Shown here in pieces: positions 27,219-36,438 of a stretch of 64,000 bases of DNA (within the stretch, counting starts at the first letter, position 1; each line of letters begins with the position of its first letter). The notes beneath the pieces are model-generated. The model was not told the origin of the DNA and searched no databases. It worked only from the letters and a program-made list of their open reading frames with translations. Made by a program: the position numbers and the translations under genes. Source of the DNA: DATCMH01 sp036563505. Its GTDB lineage: Bacteria; Pseudomonadota; Alphaproteobacteria; Rhizobiales; Beijerinckiaceae. The stretch covers positions 1 to 64,000 of the forward strand of contig DATCMH010000018.1 in the NCBI GenBank assembly GCA_036563505.1. The letters are read 5' to 3'.

Positions 27219-27737
27219 TCAAACGGCGGGTTTCGCCGGCCGTCGGCGACGCGCCAGGATCGTGTCGAGCGTCACCGGCCGGTAGTCCCAGGCATCGACC
27301 CCGACATCGACCTGCCGCGTCTGGGGTTTGAGCTTGCCGTGCGAGTGGCCGTGCAGGTTCAGCACGCCCTTGCCGATGCCGTTCCAGGTGCGGAAGGCGT
27401 AGTGGCAGAGCACGAGGCGGCGCCCCTCGACCTCGATCTCGCGGTAGTCGGAGACGCTGGCGAAGGCTGGCTGCGCCAGCGTGCCGGGCCCATCGTTGTT
27501 GCCCCGGATCAGGTGCTTCGTGCCGTTGAGCCGGGCGAGGATCTCGGCGACCGCGGAGTCCGGTAAGTGGAGCGAGACGTCGCCGAGGTGCCAGACCGTG
27601 TCCTCCGGCGCGACCGTCTCATTCCAGCGCGCGATCAGGGCCTCATCGTGGGCGACGAGGTTCGGGAAGGGCCGGCGGTCGAGCCGCAGCACCCGCGGAT
27701 CGCCGAAATGCGTGTCGCTCGTGAAGTAGACCGTCAC
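27219..27737 (-). CDS. Calcineurin-like metallophosphoesterase
   Basis: A 172-residue cytoplasmic phosphoesterase that begins with GTG. The five metallophosphoesterase blocks are present: TSDTHFGD, VWHLGDVSL, GNNDG, LCHYAF and HGHSHG. The compact single-domain form resembles small phage-type or MJ0936-like phosphoesterases whose substrates are unknown. The start overlaps a short upstream frame by four bases, but that 26-codon frame has no other support. Confidence 0.88.
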   Translation of the reverse strand: MTVYFTSDTHFGDPRVLRLDRRPFPNLVAHDEALIARWNETVAPEDTVWHLGDVSLHLPDSAVAEILARLNGTKHLIRGNNDGPGTLAQPAFASVSDYREIEVEGRRLVLCHYAFRTWNGIGKGVLNLHGHSHGKLKPQTRQVDVGVDAWDYRPVTLDTILARRRRPAKPAV

Positions 27738-27914
27738 GTCTCGTAAAAGCCCTTCGCCGCGGCCCGATGCGGAGAACGATGCTGAGGCCGCCTCCGTTCG
27801 CCCGCGTCCGTCATGAACGCGCCATCCTGCGTGATCGCGTTACGGCCTTGCCGATGCGGTGATTCGGGGCGACTTTGCGCCCTCCCCGCACCAACACGAG
27901 CAGGACGAGACGCG

Positions 27915-29351
27915 ATGAGACGATCCCGCCGCACGAAGATCGTGGCGACGCTCGGGCCCGTGTCCGAGAGCGAGGAGGCGATCGCCCGGCTCTTCGCGGC
28001 GGGGGCCGACGTGTTCCGCCTCAACATGAGCCATCTGCCCCGGGAGCGGCTGCGCGAGCGGGTCGCCCTGATCCGCGGCTTGGAAAGCCGGTTCAAGCGC
28101 CCGATCGCGATCCTCGCCGACCTGCAGGGCCCGAAGCTCCGGGTCGGCACCTTCCGCGGGGAGGGCAAGGCCTTGCTGGAGAAGGGCGCGGCCTTCAGCC
28201 TCGACGCGGAGAGCGCCTCGGGCGATGCCGGCCGCGTGCATCTGCCCCATCCGGAGATCCTCTCGGCGCTCAAGGTCGGCGACGCGGTGCTCGTCGACGA
28301 CGGCAAGCTTCGCCTTCGCGTGACTTCGGTGAAACAGGGCGAGGCGAAGACGCAGGTCGAGGTCGGCGGCACGATCTCCAACCGCAAGGGCGTGAGCCTG
28401 CCGGACACCGAGATCCCCGTCGCCGCGATGACGGAGAAGGACCGCTCGGACCTCGAGGCGGCACTGGATGCGGGCGTCGACTGGATCGCGCTGTCCTTCG
28501 TGCAGCGGGCCGACGACGTCGCCGAGGTCAAGAAGGTGGCCCGCGGCCGGGCGCTCGTTATGGCGAAGCTGGAAAAGCCTCAGGCCATCCAGCGCCTCGA
28601 CGAGATCATCGAGATCGCCGACGGCCTGATGGTGGCCCGCGGTGACCTCGGCGTGGAAATGCCGCTGGAGAAGGTGCCGGGGCTGCAGAAGCAGATCACC
28701 CGCGCCGCCCGCCGGGCCGGGAAGCCGGTGGTGGTGGCGACCCAGATGCTGGAAAGCATGATCTCAGCGCCCGTGCCCACCCGCGCGGAAGTGTCGGACG
28801 TGGCGACCGCCGTCTACGAGGGGGCGGACGCCGTGATGCTCTCGGCGGAATCGGCGTCGGGCGCCTACCCCGTCGAGGCGGTCGAGACCATGAACCGCAT
28901 CGCGGAGGCCGTGGAGCAGGACCCGCTCTACTGGTCGATCATCTCGGCGCAGCGCAACGCGCCGGAGGCGACCGGCTCGGACGCCATCGCGGCCGGCGCG
29001 CACCAGATTGCGGACACCCTGAACCTGAAGGCGCTGTGCGCCTGGACCTTCTCCGGCTCCACGGCGCTCAGGCTCGCCCGCGAGCGGCCCAACGCCACCG
29101 TGCTGGCGCTGACCCCAAGGCCTGAGACGGCGCGGCGCCTCGCGCTCGCCTGGGGCGTGCACCCCATCGTCACGAAGGATGCCTCCGACATCGACGACAT
29201 GACTGAGCGGGCGGCCAAGTTCGCCCGCCGGGAAGGCTTTGCCGCCGTCGGCGAGCGCATCCTCGTCGTCGCCGGCATGCCCTTCGGCACGCCGGGAGCC
29301 ACCAACATGGTCCGCATCGCCTTCGTCGGAGAGGGGGAGAAGGCGCGTTGA
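27915..29351 (+). CDS. pyk: Pyruvate kinase
   Basis: A 478-residue glycolytic enzyme making pyruvate and ATP from phosphoenolpyruvate. Clear motifs are RRTKIVATLGP at the N-terminus, FRLNMSHL, LADLQGPKLRVG, the active-site MAKLEKPQAIQRLDEII, and VVVATQMLESMI. The C-terminal allosteric domain is complete. The ATG at 27915 is chosen because pyruvate kinases start a few residues before RRTKIVAT; the frame stays open upstream. It is separate from the tkt-fba cluster but on the same strand. Confidence 0.95.
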   Translation: MRRSRRTKIVATLGPVSESEEAIARLFAAGADVFRLNMSHLPRERLRERVALIRGLESRFKRPIAILADLQGPKLRVGTFRGEGKALLEKGAAFSLDAESASGDAGRVHLPHPEILSALKVGDAVLVDDGKLRLRVTSVKQGEAKTQVEVGGTISNRKGVSLPDTEIPVAAMTEKDRSDLEAALDAGVDWIALSFVQRADDVAEVKKVARGRALVMAKLEKPQAIQRLDEIIEIADGLMVARGDLGVEMPLEKVPGLQKQITRAARRAGKPVVVATQMLESMISAPVPTRAEVSDVATAVYEGADAVMLSAESASGAYPVEAVETMNRIAEAVEQDPLYWSIISAQRNAPEATGSDAIAAGAHQIADTLNLKALCAWTFSGSTALRLARERPNATVLALTPRPETARRLALAWGVHPIVTKDASDIDDMTERAAKFARREGFAAVGERILVVAGMPFGTPGATNMVRIAFVGEGEKAR

Positions 29352-29378
29352 CAGGCCCACGGTCAGGCTTCAAACTCG

Positions 29379-29391
29379 TGCGTATACAAAC
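29379..29391. promoter_or_regulatory. Putative operator (GTATACAAAC type), copy 1
   Basis: TGCGTATACAAAC lies 98 bases upstream of the ABC-transporter binding-protein gene. Its right half is identical to the copies near 41.58 kb and 42.49 kb; the left half is degenerate. The palindrome resembles GntR/FCD-type operators (TTGTATACAA). Confidence 0.6.
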
Positions 29392-29489
29392 AAAAACAGG
29401 GCATGAATTCAGGACTTGGCACGGGCCCTCCGCCCGGTGATCATCAGCCCGGGCGCGGACCGCCCGATGTCGACAGGAAGGGCGCAGCC

Positions 29490-30701
29490 ATGACGATCAG
29501 CCGTCGCGAACTCATGGTCCAGGGCGTGGCCGCCGCGGCCGTGCTGAGTGCATCGCCTGGCCGCGCGCAAGGCGCCCCGATCCGGATCGGCGAGATCAAT
29601 TCCTACACCGCCCAGCCGGCCTTCCTCAAACCCTACCGCCAGGGCTGGGAGCTGGCGCAGGAGCAGGTCAATGCGGCGGGCGGCGCGCTCGGCCGCAAGT
29701 TCGAGACCGTCTTTCGCGACGACGGCGGCAAGCCCGAGGACGCGGTGCGTCACGCCGGCGATCTCATTAACGCGGAGAAGGTGGACCTCCTCTCCGGCGG
29801 GTTCCTGTCGAATGTCGGCCTGGCGATCGCCGACTTCGCCAACCAGAACAAGCGCCTCTACGTCGCTTCCGAGCCCCTCTCCGACGCCCTCGTCTGGGGC
29901 AAGGGCAATCGCTACACCTTCCGCCTGCGCCCCTCGACCTACATGCAGGCGGCGATGCTCGTTGAGGAGGCGGCGAAACTCCCGGCCAAGCGCTGGGCCC
30001 TCGTCGCGCCGAACTACGAGTACGGCCAGTCCGCGGTGCGGTGGTTCAAGGAGCTGCTCAAGAAGGCGAAGCCCGACGTGGAGTTCGTCGCCGAGCAGTT
30101 CCCGGCGCTGGGCCGCATCGACGCGGGCGCCACGGTTCAGGCGCTGGAAGCTTCGAAGCCCGACGCCATCTTCAACGTGACCTTCGGTGCGGACCTGTCG
30201 AACTTCGTGCGCCAGGGCAACACCCGCGGCCTCTTCGAGGGCCGCACGGTGGTGAGCATGCTGACCGGGGAGCCGGAGTATCTCGATCCGCTCGGAGCCG
30301 AGGCGCCGGTGGGCTGGATCGTCACGGGCTATCCGCACGCCGACATCCAGACGCCGGAGCACGTCAAGTTCCGCGAGGCCTATCGGGCGAAGTGGAACGA
30401 CTATCCGCGCCTCGGCTCGGTGGTGGGCTTCGACACCATGAACTCCATCGCAGCGGCGGTGGCCAAGGCCGGCTCCGTCGAGACGGAGAAGCTCGTCGAA
30501 GCCCTGCGCGGCCTGCGCTTCAGCTCCGCCTTCGGCTCCGCCGAGTACCGGGCGGTCGACCACCAGTCGACGCTCGGTGCCTATGTCGGTAAGATCGCCG
30601 TCAAGGACGGGCGCGGCACCATGGTCGACTGGACCTATCGGGACGGCGCCAAGTACCTGCCGAGCGACGAGGCTGTGAAGGCGCTTCGGCCCCAGAGCTG
30701 A
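29490..30701 (+). CDS. Branched-chain-type ABC transporter substrate-binding protein
   Basis: A 403-residue exported binding protein of the Peripla_BP_6 (LivJ/amide-urea) family. The N-terminus TISRRELMVQGVAAAAVLSA followed by ASPGRAQG resembles a twin-arginine signal. The mature part shows IRIGEINSYTAQPAFLKPYR and ALVAPNYEYGQSAVRWFK, typical of this fold. It leads the transporter operon and is preceded by the shared operator, so its ligand is probably the substrate of the N-heterocycle pathway encoded next door. The ATG at 29490 follows AGGAAGG; the open extension upstream is not used. Confidence 0.9.
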   Translation: MTISRRELMVQGVAAAAVLSASPGRAQGAPIRIGEINSYTAQPAFLKPYRQGWELAQEQVNAAGGALGRKFETVFRDDGGKPEDAVRHAGDLINAEKVDLLSGGFLSNVGLAIADFANQNKRLYVASEPLSDALVWGKGNRYTFRLRPSTYMQAAMLVEEAAKLPAKRWALVAPNYEYGQSAVRWFKELLKKAKPDVEFVAEQFPALGRIDAGATVQALEASKPDAIFNVTFGADLSNFVRQGNTRGLFEGRTVVSMLTGEPEYLDPLGAEAPVGWIVTGYPHADIQTPEHVKFREAYRAKWNDYPRLGSVVGFDTMNSIAAAVAKAGSVETEKLVEALRGLRFSSAFGSAEYRAVDHQSTLGAYVGKIAVKDGRGTMVDWTYRDGAKYLPSDEAVKALRPQS

Positions 30702-30775
30702 CGCCGCGCGGCGCTCGTCGCTGACCTTGGCGGCCCGGGAGCGCCGCTCGCCCCTCGGATGATGCGCCCGCGCCG

Positions 30776-32671
30776 ATGCTGGACCTGATCCTCACTCAGA
30801 CCCTGAACGGCTTGGCCTCGGCCTCGTCGCTCTTCCTGGTGGCCTCGGGGCTCTCGATCATCTTCGGCGTCACCCGGATCGTGAACTTCGCCCACGGCTC
30901 CCTCTACATGCTGGGAGCCTATCTCGCCTGGACCCTGGTCACGCGGTTCGGTCCGGCGAGCCCTCTCGGCTTCTGGGGCGGCGTCGCGCTCGCGGCGCTG
31001 AGCGTCGGCGTTCTGGGCCTCGTGATCGAGGTGCTGGTCCTGCGCCGGATCTACCGCGCGCCCGAACTCTTCCAGCTTCTCGCGACCTTCGGCGTCGTCC
31101 TGATGATCCAGGACCTCGCGCTCGGCATCTGGGGACCGGAGGACAAGCTCGGCCCCCGCGCCCCGGGCTTCAAGAGCTTCGTCGTCCTCTTCGGCAACCG
31201 CTTTCCCACCTACGAGCTCTTCCTCATCGCCGTCGGGCCGGCGGTACTGGCGCTCCTCTGGTTCGTGTTCAAGAAGACGCGTTGGGGCACCTTGGTCCGG
31301 GCGGCGACCCAGGACCGGGAGATGGTGGGCGCGCTCGGGGTCAATCAGCGCCTGCTCTTCACCACCGTCTTCGCCTTCGGCTCGGTGCTCGCAGGCTTAG
31401 GGGGCGCGCTGCAGCTGCCGCGCGAGGCCGTGAACCTCCACATGGACCTCGCGATGATCTCCGAGGCCTTCGTCGTGGTGGTCGTGGGCGGCCTGGGCAG
31501 CGTGACCGGCGCCTATCTCGCCGCCGTCCTCATCGGCGTGCTGCACGCCTTCGGGATCCTGATCCTGCCCAAAATCACCCTCGTCCTCGTTTTCCTCGTC
31601 ATGGCCGTGGTGCTCGTGGTGAAGCCCTACGGCCTGATGGGAACGGCGCCGGTGGGCGCTGCCCTGCCCGCTGGGCCGCCCGCGCCGCTCCTCGGGCCGG
31701 CCGACCGGCTCGCGAAGGGGATCGGCGCGGCGGCCCTCCTCGTCCTCCTCGTCGCGCCCCTGGTGGTGGCCGACCACGTCCTCCTCACGCTCACGGAGCT
31801 CGCGATCTTCGCGCTCTTCGCCGCCTCGCTCCATTTCATGATGGGGCCGGGCGGCATGGCCTCCTTCGGGCACGCCGCCTATTTCGGGCTCGGCGCCTAC
31901 GGGGCGGCGCTCGGGGTCAAATGGCTCGGCGCGCCCATGGAGCCGGCGCTGCTGCTGGCCCCCTTCCTCGCGGGGCTGGCGGGCGCGGTGTTCGGCTGGT
32001 TCTGCGTTCGCTTGTCCGGCGTCTATCTCGCCATGCTGACGCTGGCCTTCGCGCAGATCGCCTGGGCGACGGCGTTCCAGTGGGTCGACCTCACGGGCGG
32101 GGACAACGGCATCCTCGGCATCTGGCCCTCCGCCTGGGCCGCGTCGAAGATCGTCTACTACTATCTCGCCTTGGGCATCTGCCTCGCCGGGGTGGTGGCG
32201 CTTCGCCTCGCGATCTTCTCGCCCTTCGGCTACGCGCTGCGCGCGGGCCGCGACAACCGCCTCCGGGCCGAGGCGATCGGCCTCAACGTCACCCGGATCC
32301 AGTGGGCGGCCTTCGTCATCGCGGCCGTCATGGCGGGCGTCGCGGGCGGGCTCTTCGCCTTCTTCAAGGGATCGGTCTTCCCGACCTATATGGCGATCCC
32401 GCGCTCGGTCGACGCCCTGCTCATGGTGCTGCTCGGCGGCGTCCAGACCGTGGCGGGGCCGGTCGTCGGGGCTTTCGCCTATATGGGCCTGAGCGAGCAG
32501 CTCATGAAAGCCACGATGTACTGGCGCTTCGTGCTCGGCCTTTCCATCGTGTTGCTGGTGATCCTCTTCCCGCAGGGGCTCGTCGGAACGGCGAACGCGC
32601 TGGCGGCGCGCTGGCCGTTCCGCACCGGAACGCGCCCGGCCGGGAAAGCGGCCCTGGAGCCGGGGCAATGA
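30776..32671 (+). CDS. Fused LivH-LivM branched-chain-type ABC permease
   Basis: A 631-residue membrane protein that joins both permease subunits of a branched-chain amino acid-type importer. Residues 1 to about 290 are LivH-like (ASGLSIIFGVTRIVNFAHGS); residues from about 310 to 620 are LivM-like (FMMGPGGMASFGHAAYFGLG and LSGVYLAMLTLAFAQI). The fusion fixes a 1:1 ratio of the two halves. It ends in an ATGA overlap with the first ATPase gene. Confidence 0.93.
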   Translation: MLDLILTQTLNGLASASSLFLVASGLSIIFGVTRIVNFAHGSLYMLGAYLAWTLVTRFGPASPLGFWGGVALAALSVGVLGLVIEVLVLRRIYRAPELFQLLATFGVVLMIQDLALGIWGPEDKLGPRAPGFKSFVVLFGNRFPTYELFLIAVGPAVLALLWFVFKKTRWGTLVRAATQDREMVGALGVNQRLLFTTVFAFGSVLAGLGGALQLPREAVNLHMDLAMISEAFVVVVVGGLGSVTGAYLAAVLIGVLHAFGILILPKITLVLVFLVMAVVLVVKPYGLMGTAPVGAALPAGPPAPLLGPADRLAKGIGAAALLVLLVAPLVVADHVLLTLTELAIFALFAASLHFMMGPGGMASFGHAAYFGLGAYGAALGVKWLGAPMEPALLLAPFLAGLAGAVFGWFCVRLSGVYLAMLTLAFAQIAWATAFQWVDLTGGDNGILGIWPSAWAASKIVYYYLALGICLAGVVALRLAIFSPFGYALRAGRDNRLRAEAIGLNVTRIQWAAFVIAAVMAGVAGGLFAFFKGSVFPTYMAIPRSVDALLMVLLGGVQTVAGPVVGAFAYMGLSEQLMKATMYWRFVLGLSIVLLVILFPQGLVGTANALAARWPFRTGTRPAGKAALEPGQ

Positions 32672-33435
32672 GCGCGTCCCCGGTCCTGGAGGTGCGCGAC
32701 CTCGCCCGCTCATTCGGCGGCGTCAAGGCGGTCGACGGCGTGTCGTTTCAGGTCGAGGCCGGACGCATGCTGGCGCTCATCGGCCCGAACGGAGCCGGCA
32801 AGACCACCTGCTTCAACATGCTCAACGGTCAGCTCAGGCCCGACCGCGGCGACGTGCTGCTCGAGGGCCGCTCCATCCGCGGCCTGCCGCCGCGGGCCGT
32901 GTGGCGGCGCGGGGTGGGCCGCACCTTCCAGATCACCGCCACCTTCTCCTCGATGACGGTGCGGGAGAACGTTCAGATGGCGCTCGTCTCCCACGCGGGC
33001 GAGATCTGGCGTCCCTTCGGCCGCCTCGCCGACCGCCACCGGGCCGAGGCCGAAGCCCTGCTCGATCAGGTCGGCATGCGCGATCAGGCCGACCGGGCCT
33101 GCGGGGTGCTGGCCTACGGCGACGTGAAGCGCGTCGAGCTCGCGGTGGCCCTGGCGAACCGCCCGAAACTCCTCCTGATGGACGAGCCCACCGCCGGCAT
33201 GGCGCCGCAAGAGCGGATCGGCCTCATGGCGCTGACCGCACGCCTGGCCTCCGAGCAGGGCATCGCCGTGCTCTTCACCGAGCACGACATGGATGTTGTC
33301 TTCGCCCATTCCGACACGGTGCTGGTGCTCAACCGCGGCGAGCTGATCGCGGGCGGGACGCCGGAGCAGGTGCGCCGCGACGCCCGGGTACGGGAGGTCT
33401 ATCTCGGCTCCGGCGCCACCTCGGGAGGCCATTGA
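32668..33435 (+). CDS. LivG-like ABC transporter ATP-binding protein
   Basis: A 255-residue ATPase. Walker A is GPNGAGKTT, the signature region is YGDVKRVELAVAL (degenerate from LSGGQ, as is common in LivG proteins), and Walker B is LLLMDEPTAGM. The segment TFQITATFSSMTVREN is the LivG-type Q-loop region. The start overlaps the permease stop by four bases; the stop overlaps the start of the LivF-like gene. Confidence 0.93.
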   Translation: MSASPVLEVRDLARSFGGVKAVDGVSFQVEAGRMLALIGPNGAGKTTCFNMLNGQLRPDRGDVLLEGRSIRGLPPRAVWRRGVGRTFQITATFSSMTVRENVQMALVSHAGEIWRPFGRLADRHRAEAEALLDQVGMRDQADRACGVLAYGDVKRVELAVALANRPKLLLMDEPTAGMAPQERIGLMALTARLASEQGIAVLFTEHDMDVVFAHSDTVLVLNRGELIAGGTPEQVRRDARVREVYLGSGATSGGH

Positions 33436-34151
33436 TGGCCGTGCCCGCGATCCTGAGCGTGAAGGGCCTCGACGCCTATTACGACCGGGCGCACATCCTG
33501 CAGGGCGTCGGCTTCGAGGTCGCCCGCGGCGAGGTTCTGGCGCTGCTCGGCCGCAACGGCGCCGGCAAGTCCACAACTATGAAGGCGATCATGGGCCTCG
33601 TGCCGCCGGCCCGCGGCTCCGTGGCCTTCGAGGGGACGGAGATCGCGGGCCGAGAGCCCTTCGAGGTCGTGCGGCTCGGCATCGGCTACGTGCCGGAGGA
33701 TCGGCGCGTCTTCTCCGAGCTCACGGTCATGGAGAACCTCGCCGTCGCCGAGCGCCCGGCCCGATCCGGCGCGCCGCGCTGGACGCCGGACCGGCTCTTC
33801 GCCCTCTTCCCGAACCTCGGCCGGATGCGCGACCGGCCCGGCGGGGCCATGTCGGGTGGCGAGCAGCAGATGCTCACCATCGCGCGGACGCTCATGGGCA
33901 ACCCGCGCCTCGTCCTCCTCGACGAACCCTCGGAGGGGCTGGCGCCCGTTATCGTCGAGGAGATGGCGCGGACGATCCGAGCCCTGAAGCAGGACGGGCT
34001 GACGATCCTGCTCTCGGAGCAGAACCTTCACTTCGCCGGGGCGGTGGCCGACCGCGCCGCGGTCATCGAGAAGGGCGCCATCCGCTTCGTCGGTACGATG
34101 GACGCGCTGAAGGCGGACGAAGGAGTGCGGTCGCAGTATCTCTCGGTGTGA
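33435..34151 (+). CDS. LivF-like ABC transporter ATP-binding protein
   Basis: A 238-residue ATPase with Walker A GRNGAGKST, signature MSGGEQQMLTIAR and Walker B LVLLDEPSEGLAP, as in LivF. It starts within TGATG, directly coupled to the LivG-like gene. Together with the binding protein and the fused permease it completes an ABC importer. The operon ends at a palindromic repeat and faces the DUF1185 genes, which run the other way. Confidence 0.93.
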   Translation: MAVPAILSVKGLDAYYDRAHILQGVGFEVARGEVLALLGRNGAGKSTTMKAIMGLVPPARGSVAFEGTEIAGREPFEVVRLGIGYVPEDRRVFSELTVMENLAVAERPARSGAPRWTPDRLFALFPNLGRMRDRPGGAMSGGEQQMLTIARTLMGNPRLVLLDEPSEGLAPVIVEEMARTIRALKQDGLTILLSEQNLHFAGAVADRAAVIEKGAIRFVGTMDALKADEGVRSQYLSV

Positions 34152-34179
34152 AGGGCCGTCACGCCGATCCAACCTCCAA

Positions 34180-34292
34180 CCTCATCCTGAGGTGCGAGGC
34201 GAAGCCGAGCCTCGAAGGAGGGCTCCAGGACCGAAACCATCCCTGGAGTCCTCCTTCGAGGGCCGGCTGGTGCCGGCCGCCTCAGGATGAGG
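34180..34292. repeat. Palindromic repeat between convergent operons
   Basis: A 113-base element with outer arms CCTCATCCTGAGG (34180-34192) and CCTCAGGATGAGG (34280-34292). Inner arms, including CCTCGAAGGAGG and CCTCCTTCGAGG, extend the stem. It lies between the ends of the ABC operon and the six-gene catabolic operon and may serve as a bidirectional terminator. No other copy was noticed in the window. Confidence 0.75.
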
Positions 34293-34341
34293 TGGATTGG
34301 GTGGGATCAGGATCGCTTCCAGCGGCGAGCTTAAACACCCC

Positions 34342-34926
34342 TCAGCGCAGCCCGTCCTCGCCCTTGATCTCATCCTTCGTCAGCCCGCCGACCCGGGGCA
34401 GCGGGCGGCCGCCGTCGGTGACGGCGACCGCGACCACGATCTCGCCGGCCCGCGGCGCGTCCGCCACCCGCACCTCCATCCCGTCGAAATGGCTGCGGAC
34501 GAAAGCCGCGTCCTTGTGCCCGAGGGGAATGTCGAGGGGCACGCCGAGCCCGCCCCGCTTCTTCGAGGACGGGATCAGCGCCGCGCCGCCGCCCAGCGCC
34601 TGGCGGACCGGTGCCCCGAGCTTCGGATGAAGGATCGCCGCCGCGTGCTCCAACTCACCGTCCTCGCCGACCGCGGCCGCCTTGCCGTAGCTCTCGACCT
34701 GATCGCCGGGAATACCGAGCGCCGCGACGGCGCGCTCCGCCAGGAGACCGCCGAGTTCCTCGCCGATCGCCACGAGCTCAGCAAGGTCGTCGGCGTAGTG
34801 GCCGGCAAAGGGATTCTCGATGACGGCGACGGCGGCGGCGCGGCGCACCGGCGGGTCGACCACCCGGCCCACCTCCGAGCGGGTCTCCTCGACGACCGTG
34901 ACGATCTTCCGGATGCGGGCGGGCAC
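34342..34926 (-). CDS. DUF1185 (amino acid synthesis family) protein, paralogue 2
   Basis: A 194-residue soluble protein. The N-terminal PARIRKIVTVVEETRSEVGR, followed by RRAAAVAVIENPFAGHYADD, is the DUF1185 pattern. The family label amino acid synthesis is historical and no reaction is established. It is the last gene of the operon, 29 bases after its paralogue, to which it is similar over its whole length (both contain AAAVAVI/AAILTAI-NPFA and a C-terminal ARVGGL or PRVGGL segment). Confidence 0.82.
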   Translation of the reverse strand: MPARIRKIVTVVEETRSEVGRVVDPPVRRAAAVAVIENPFAGHYADDLAELVAIGEELGGLLAERAVAALGIPGDQVESYGKAAAVGEDGELEHAAAILHPKLGAPVRQALGGGAALIPSSKKRGGLGVPLDIPLGHKDAAFVRSHFDGMEVRVADAPRAGEIVVAVAVTDGGRPLPRVGGLTKDEIKGEDGLR

Positions 34927-34955
34927 GGCAGGTCTCTCCAGGATGGGGCAGGGTA

Positions 34956-35540
34956 TCAGCGCTGGCCGTCGAAGACGGAGATCTCGCTCGCCTTCAGGCC
35001 GCCGACCCGGGCATGGACCCGCGAGCCCGTCGTCATCACGAGGGCAAGCACCATCTCGTCGGCGCGCGGCCCGTCCGTGAGCCCGACCTCCATGGCGTCG
35101 AAATGGCTGCGCACATAAGAAGCGTTGATATGGGTGATCGGCACGTCGAGGCGCGTGCCCGGCCCGCCCACCTTCTTCGTCGAGGGCACGATGGCCTTGG
35201 CGTCGCCTAAGATCTCGCGCATGGCGTAGCCCCCCGGCACGTGCCAGAGCGCGCCGTGCTCGAGCTCGCCCGCAGCCCCCACGATCGCGCCCTTGCCGTA
35301 GCCCTGGACAGCCGCCGGATCGCCGCCGAGCGCGGCGAGGAGATCGCGGGCCATGGCGAGCCCTAAGGGCTTCAGGTCGTCCATGAAGGAGGCGATCTCC
35401 TCCACGTAGCGCCTCGCGAAGGGATTGCGGATCGCGGTCAGGATCGCGGCGCGGCGCATCGGGTGCTCCAGGGGCGGGCCGCCCTCGTGAAAGATGTCCT
35501 CGGTGGTCAGGAGCTGCTTGCGGATCGCGATGTCAGGCAT
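34956..35540 (-). CDS. DUF1185 (amino acid synthesis family) protein, paralogue 1
   Basis: A 194-residue protein, the same length as its downstream paralogue. Motifs include IFHEGGPPLEHPMRRAAIL, then TAIRNPFARRYVEEI, and a C-terminal RSHFDAMEVGLTDGPRADEM that matches RSHFDGMEVRVADAPRAGEI in the neighbour. Its start overlaps the end of the UPF0280 gene by eight bases. The pair probably forms a hetero-oligomer that acts on a pathway intermediate; the reaction is unknown. Confidence 0.83.
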   Translation of the reverse strand: MPDIAIRKQLLTTEDIFHEGGPPLEHPMRRAAILTAIRNPFARRYVEEIASFMDDLKPLGLAMARDLLAALGGDPAAVQGYGKGAIVGAAGELEHGALWHVPGGYAMREILGDAKAIVPSTKKVGGPGTRLDVPITHINASYVRSHFDAMEVGLTDGPRADEMVLALVMTTGSRVHARVGGLKASEISVFDGQR

Positions 35541-36438
35541 GGGCGAGGCTTCGCTGCGGAACGGGTTTCGTGAGCGGGACGGCGAGGCTCGCGCACCGGC
35601 CCTCGAGGATGCGCGTGACGCTCCCGCAATGAAGGGCCGCGGCTTCGATCAGGCCCGCATCGGCGAGGTTTTGCGCGCGACGCAGCCCTGCGTCGAGCGC
35701 CGCGGCGATCTCGTCCGGCCGCAAGGCGCCGACGCCGACCGTCACGAGCCCATCCCTCAGATCGCTATCGGGCTGGAGCATCTGGGCCGGCACGCGGCGG
35801 ATCGCGGGATGGCCTGGCAGGTCGACGGCGTTGGCGATCACGGTGGCCGCCGCGTCGGCCTGCGCCGCCGTGCGGGCGAGAACGGTCACGGCGTCGGCGA
35901 TGCCGAGGGAATGGCTGCGCCCGCGCCAGCCGCTCGTCGCGACCCCGCGCGTTGCTTCCTCCGCACGAAGCACCGCCGATCCGAACAGGCTCGGAACGTC
36001 GGGCCGGTCGACGAGCCCGAGGGTCAGCGCCTCGCTGGGGGCGAGGTGGAGGGCGATGTCGCCGCCGTTGTTCACGTAGGCGCGGGCGAGCCTGGCCGCT
36101 CCCGTCATCGTGGCGAGGATCTCCTCGGCGACCGCTCCGGCCACCGCCGCCATGGGCGTGATGAAGGTCGAGGCCGCGAAGGGCTGGACGGCCTCTTCCA
36201 TGCGCTGGGCGATCGGCCCGCGGCAGCGGCTCACGCCTGGAACGGCGGGCGTCCGCAACGCAGCGAGCTCGCCGCAGAGCTCCTCCAGCACGCCCGCGAA
36301 GCGACGGGAGGCGGCCTGGTAAGCCGTGCGGACGGCCGCGCCGTCGCCGAAGGCTTCGATCACGAGGTCGATGGGACCGTGCCACAGGTGCAGCCGACGC
36401 CCATCGGCGAGAAGCTGTCCCTGCGCGCCCTCCCTCAC
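35533..36438 (-). CDS. UPF0280 family protein (ApbE-like fold)
   Basis: A 301-residue protein matching UPF0280: DGRRLHLWHGPIDLVIEAFG at the N-terminus, ITPMAAVAGAVAEEILATM in the middle, and YVNNGGDIALHL. UPF0280 proteins are structurally related to the flavin transferase ApbE; the conserved NNGGDIA parallels the NxGGDI-type motif of ApbE. It overlaps the reductase gene upstream (ATGA) and the DUF1185 gene downstream. Given that the E. barkeri 6-hydroxynicotinate reductase carries covalent flavin, a role in flavinylating the neighbouring reductase is an attractive inference but unproven. Confidence 0.83.
   Translation of the reverse strand: MREGAQGQLLADGRRLHLWHGPIDLVIEAFGDGAAVRTAYQAASRRFAGVLEELCGELAALRTPAVPGVSRCRGPIAQRMEEAVQPFAASTFITPMAAVAGAVAEEILATMTGAARLARAYVNNGGDIALHLAPSEALTLGLVDRPDVPSLFGSAVLRAEEATRGVATSGWRGRSHSLGIADAVTVLARTAAQADAAATVIANAVDLPGHPAIRRVPAQMLQPDSDLRDGLVTVGVGALRPDEIAAALDAGLRRAQNLADAGLIEAAALHCGSVTRILEGRCASLAVPLTKPVPQRSLAHA

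Noticed and set aside
27734..27814. Short minus-strand frame ending in an overlap with the phosphoesterase GTG
   Set aside because: Only 26 codons from the nearest ATG, with no conserved pattern; the overlap alone is not enough to call a leader peptide.
31282..32667. In-frame upstream extension of the LivG-like gene
   Set aside because: It overlaps the permease gene and is Arg-rich; the ATG at 32668 gives the normal LivG length and a coupled start.
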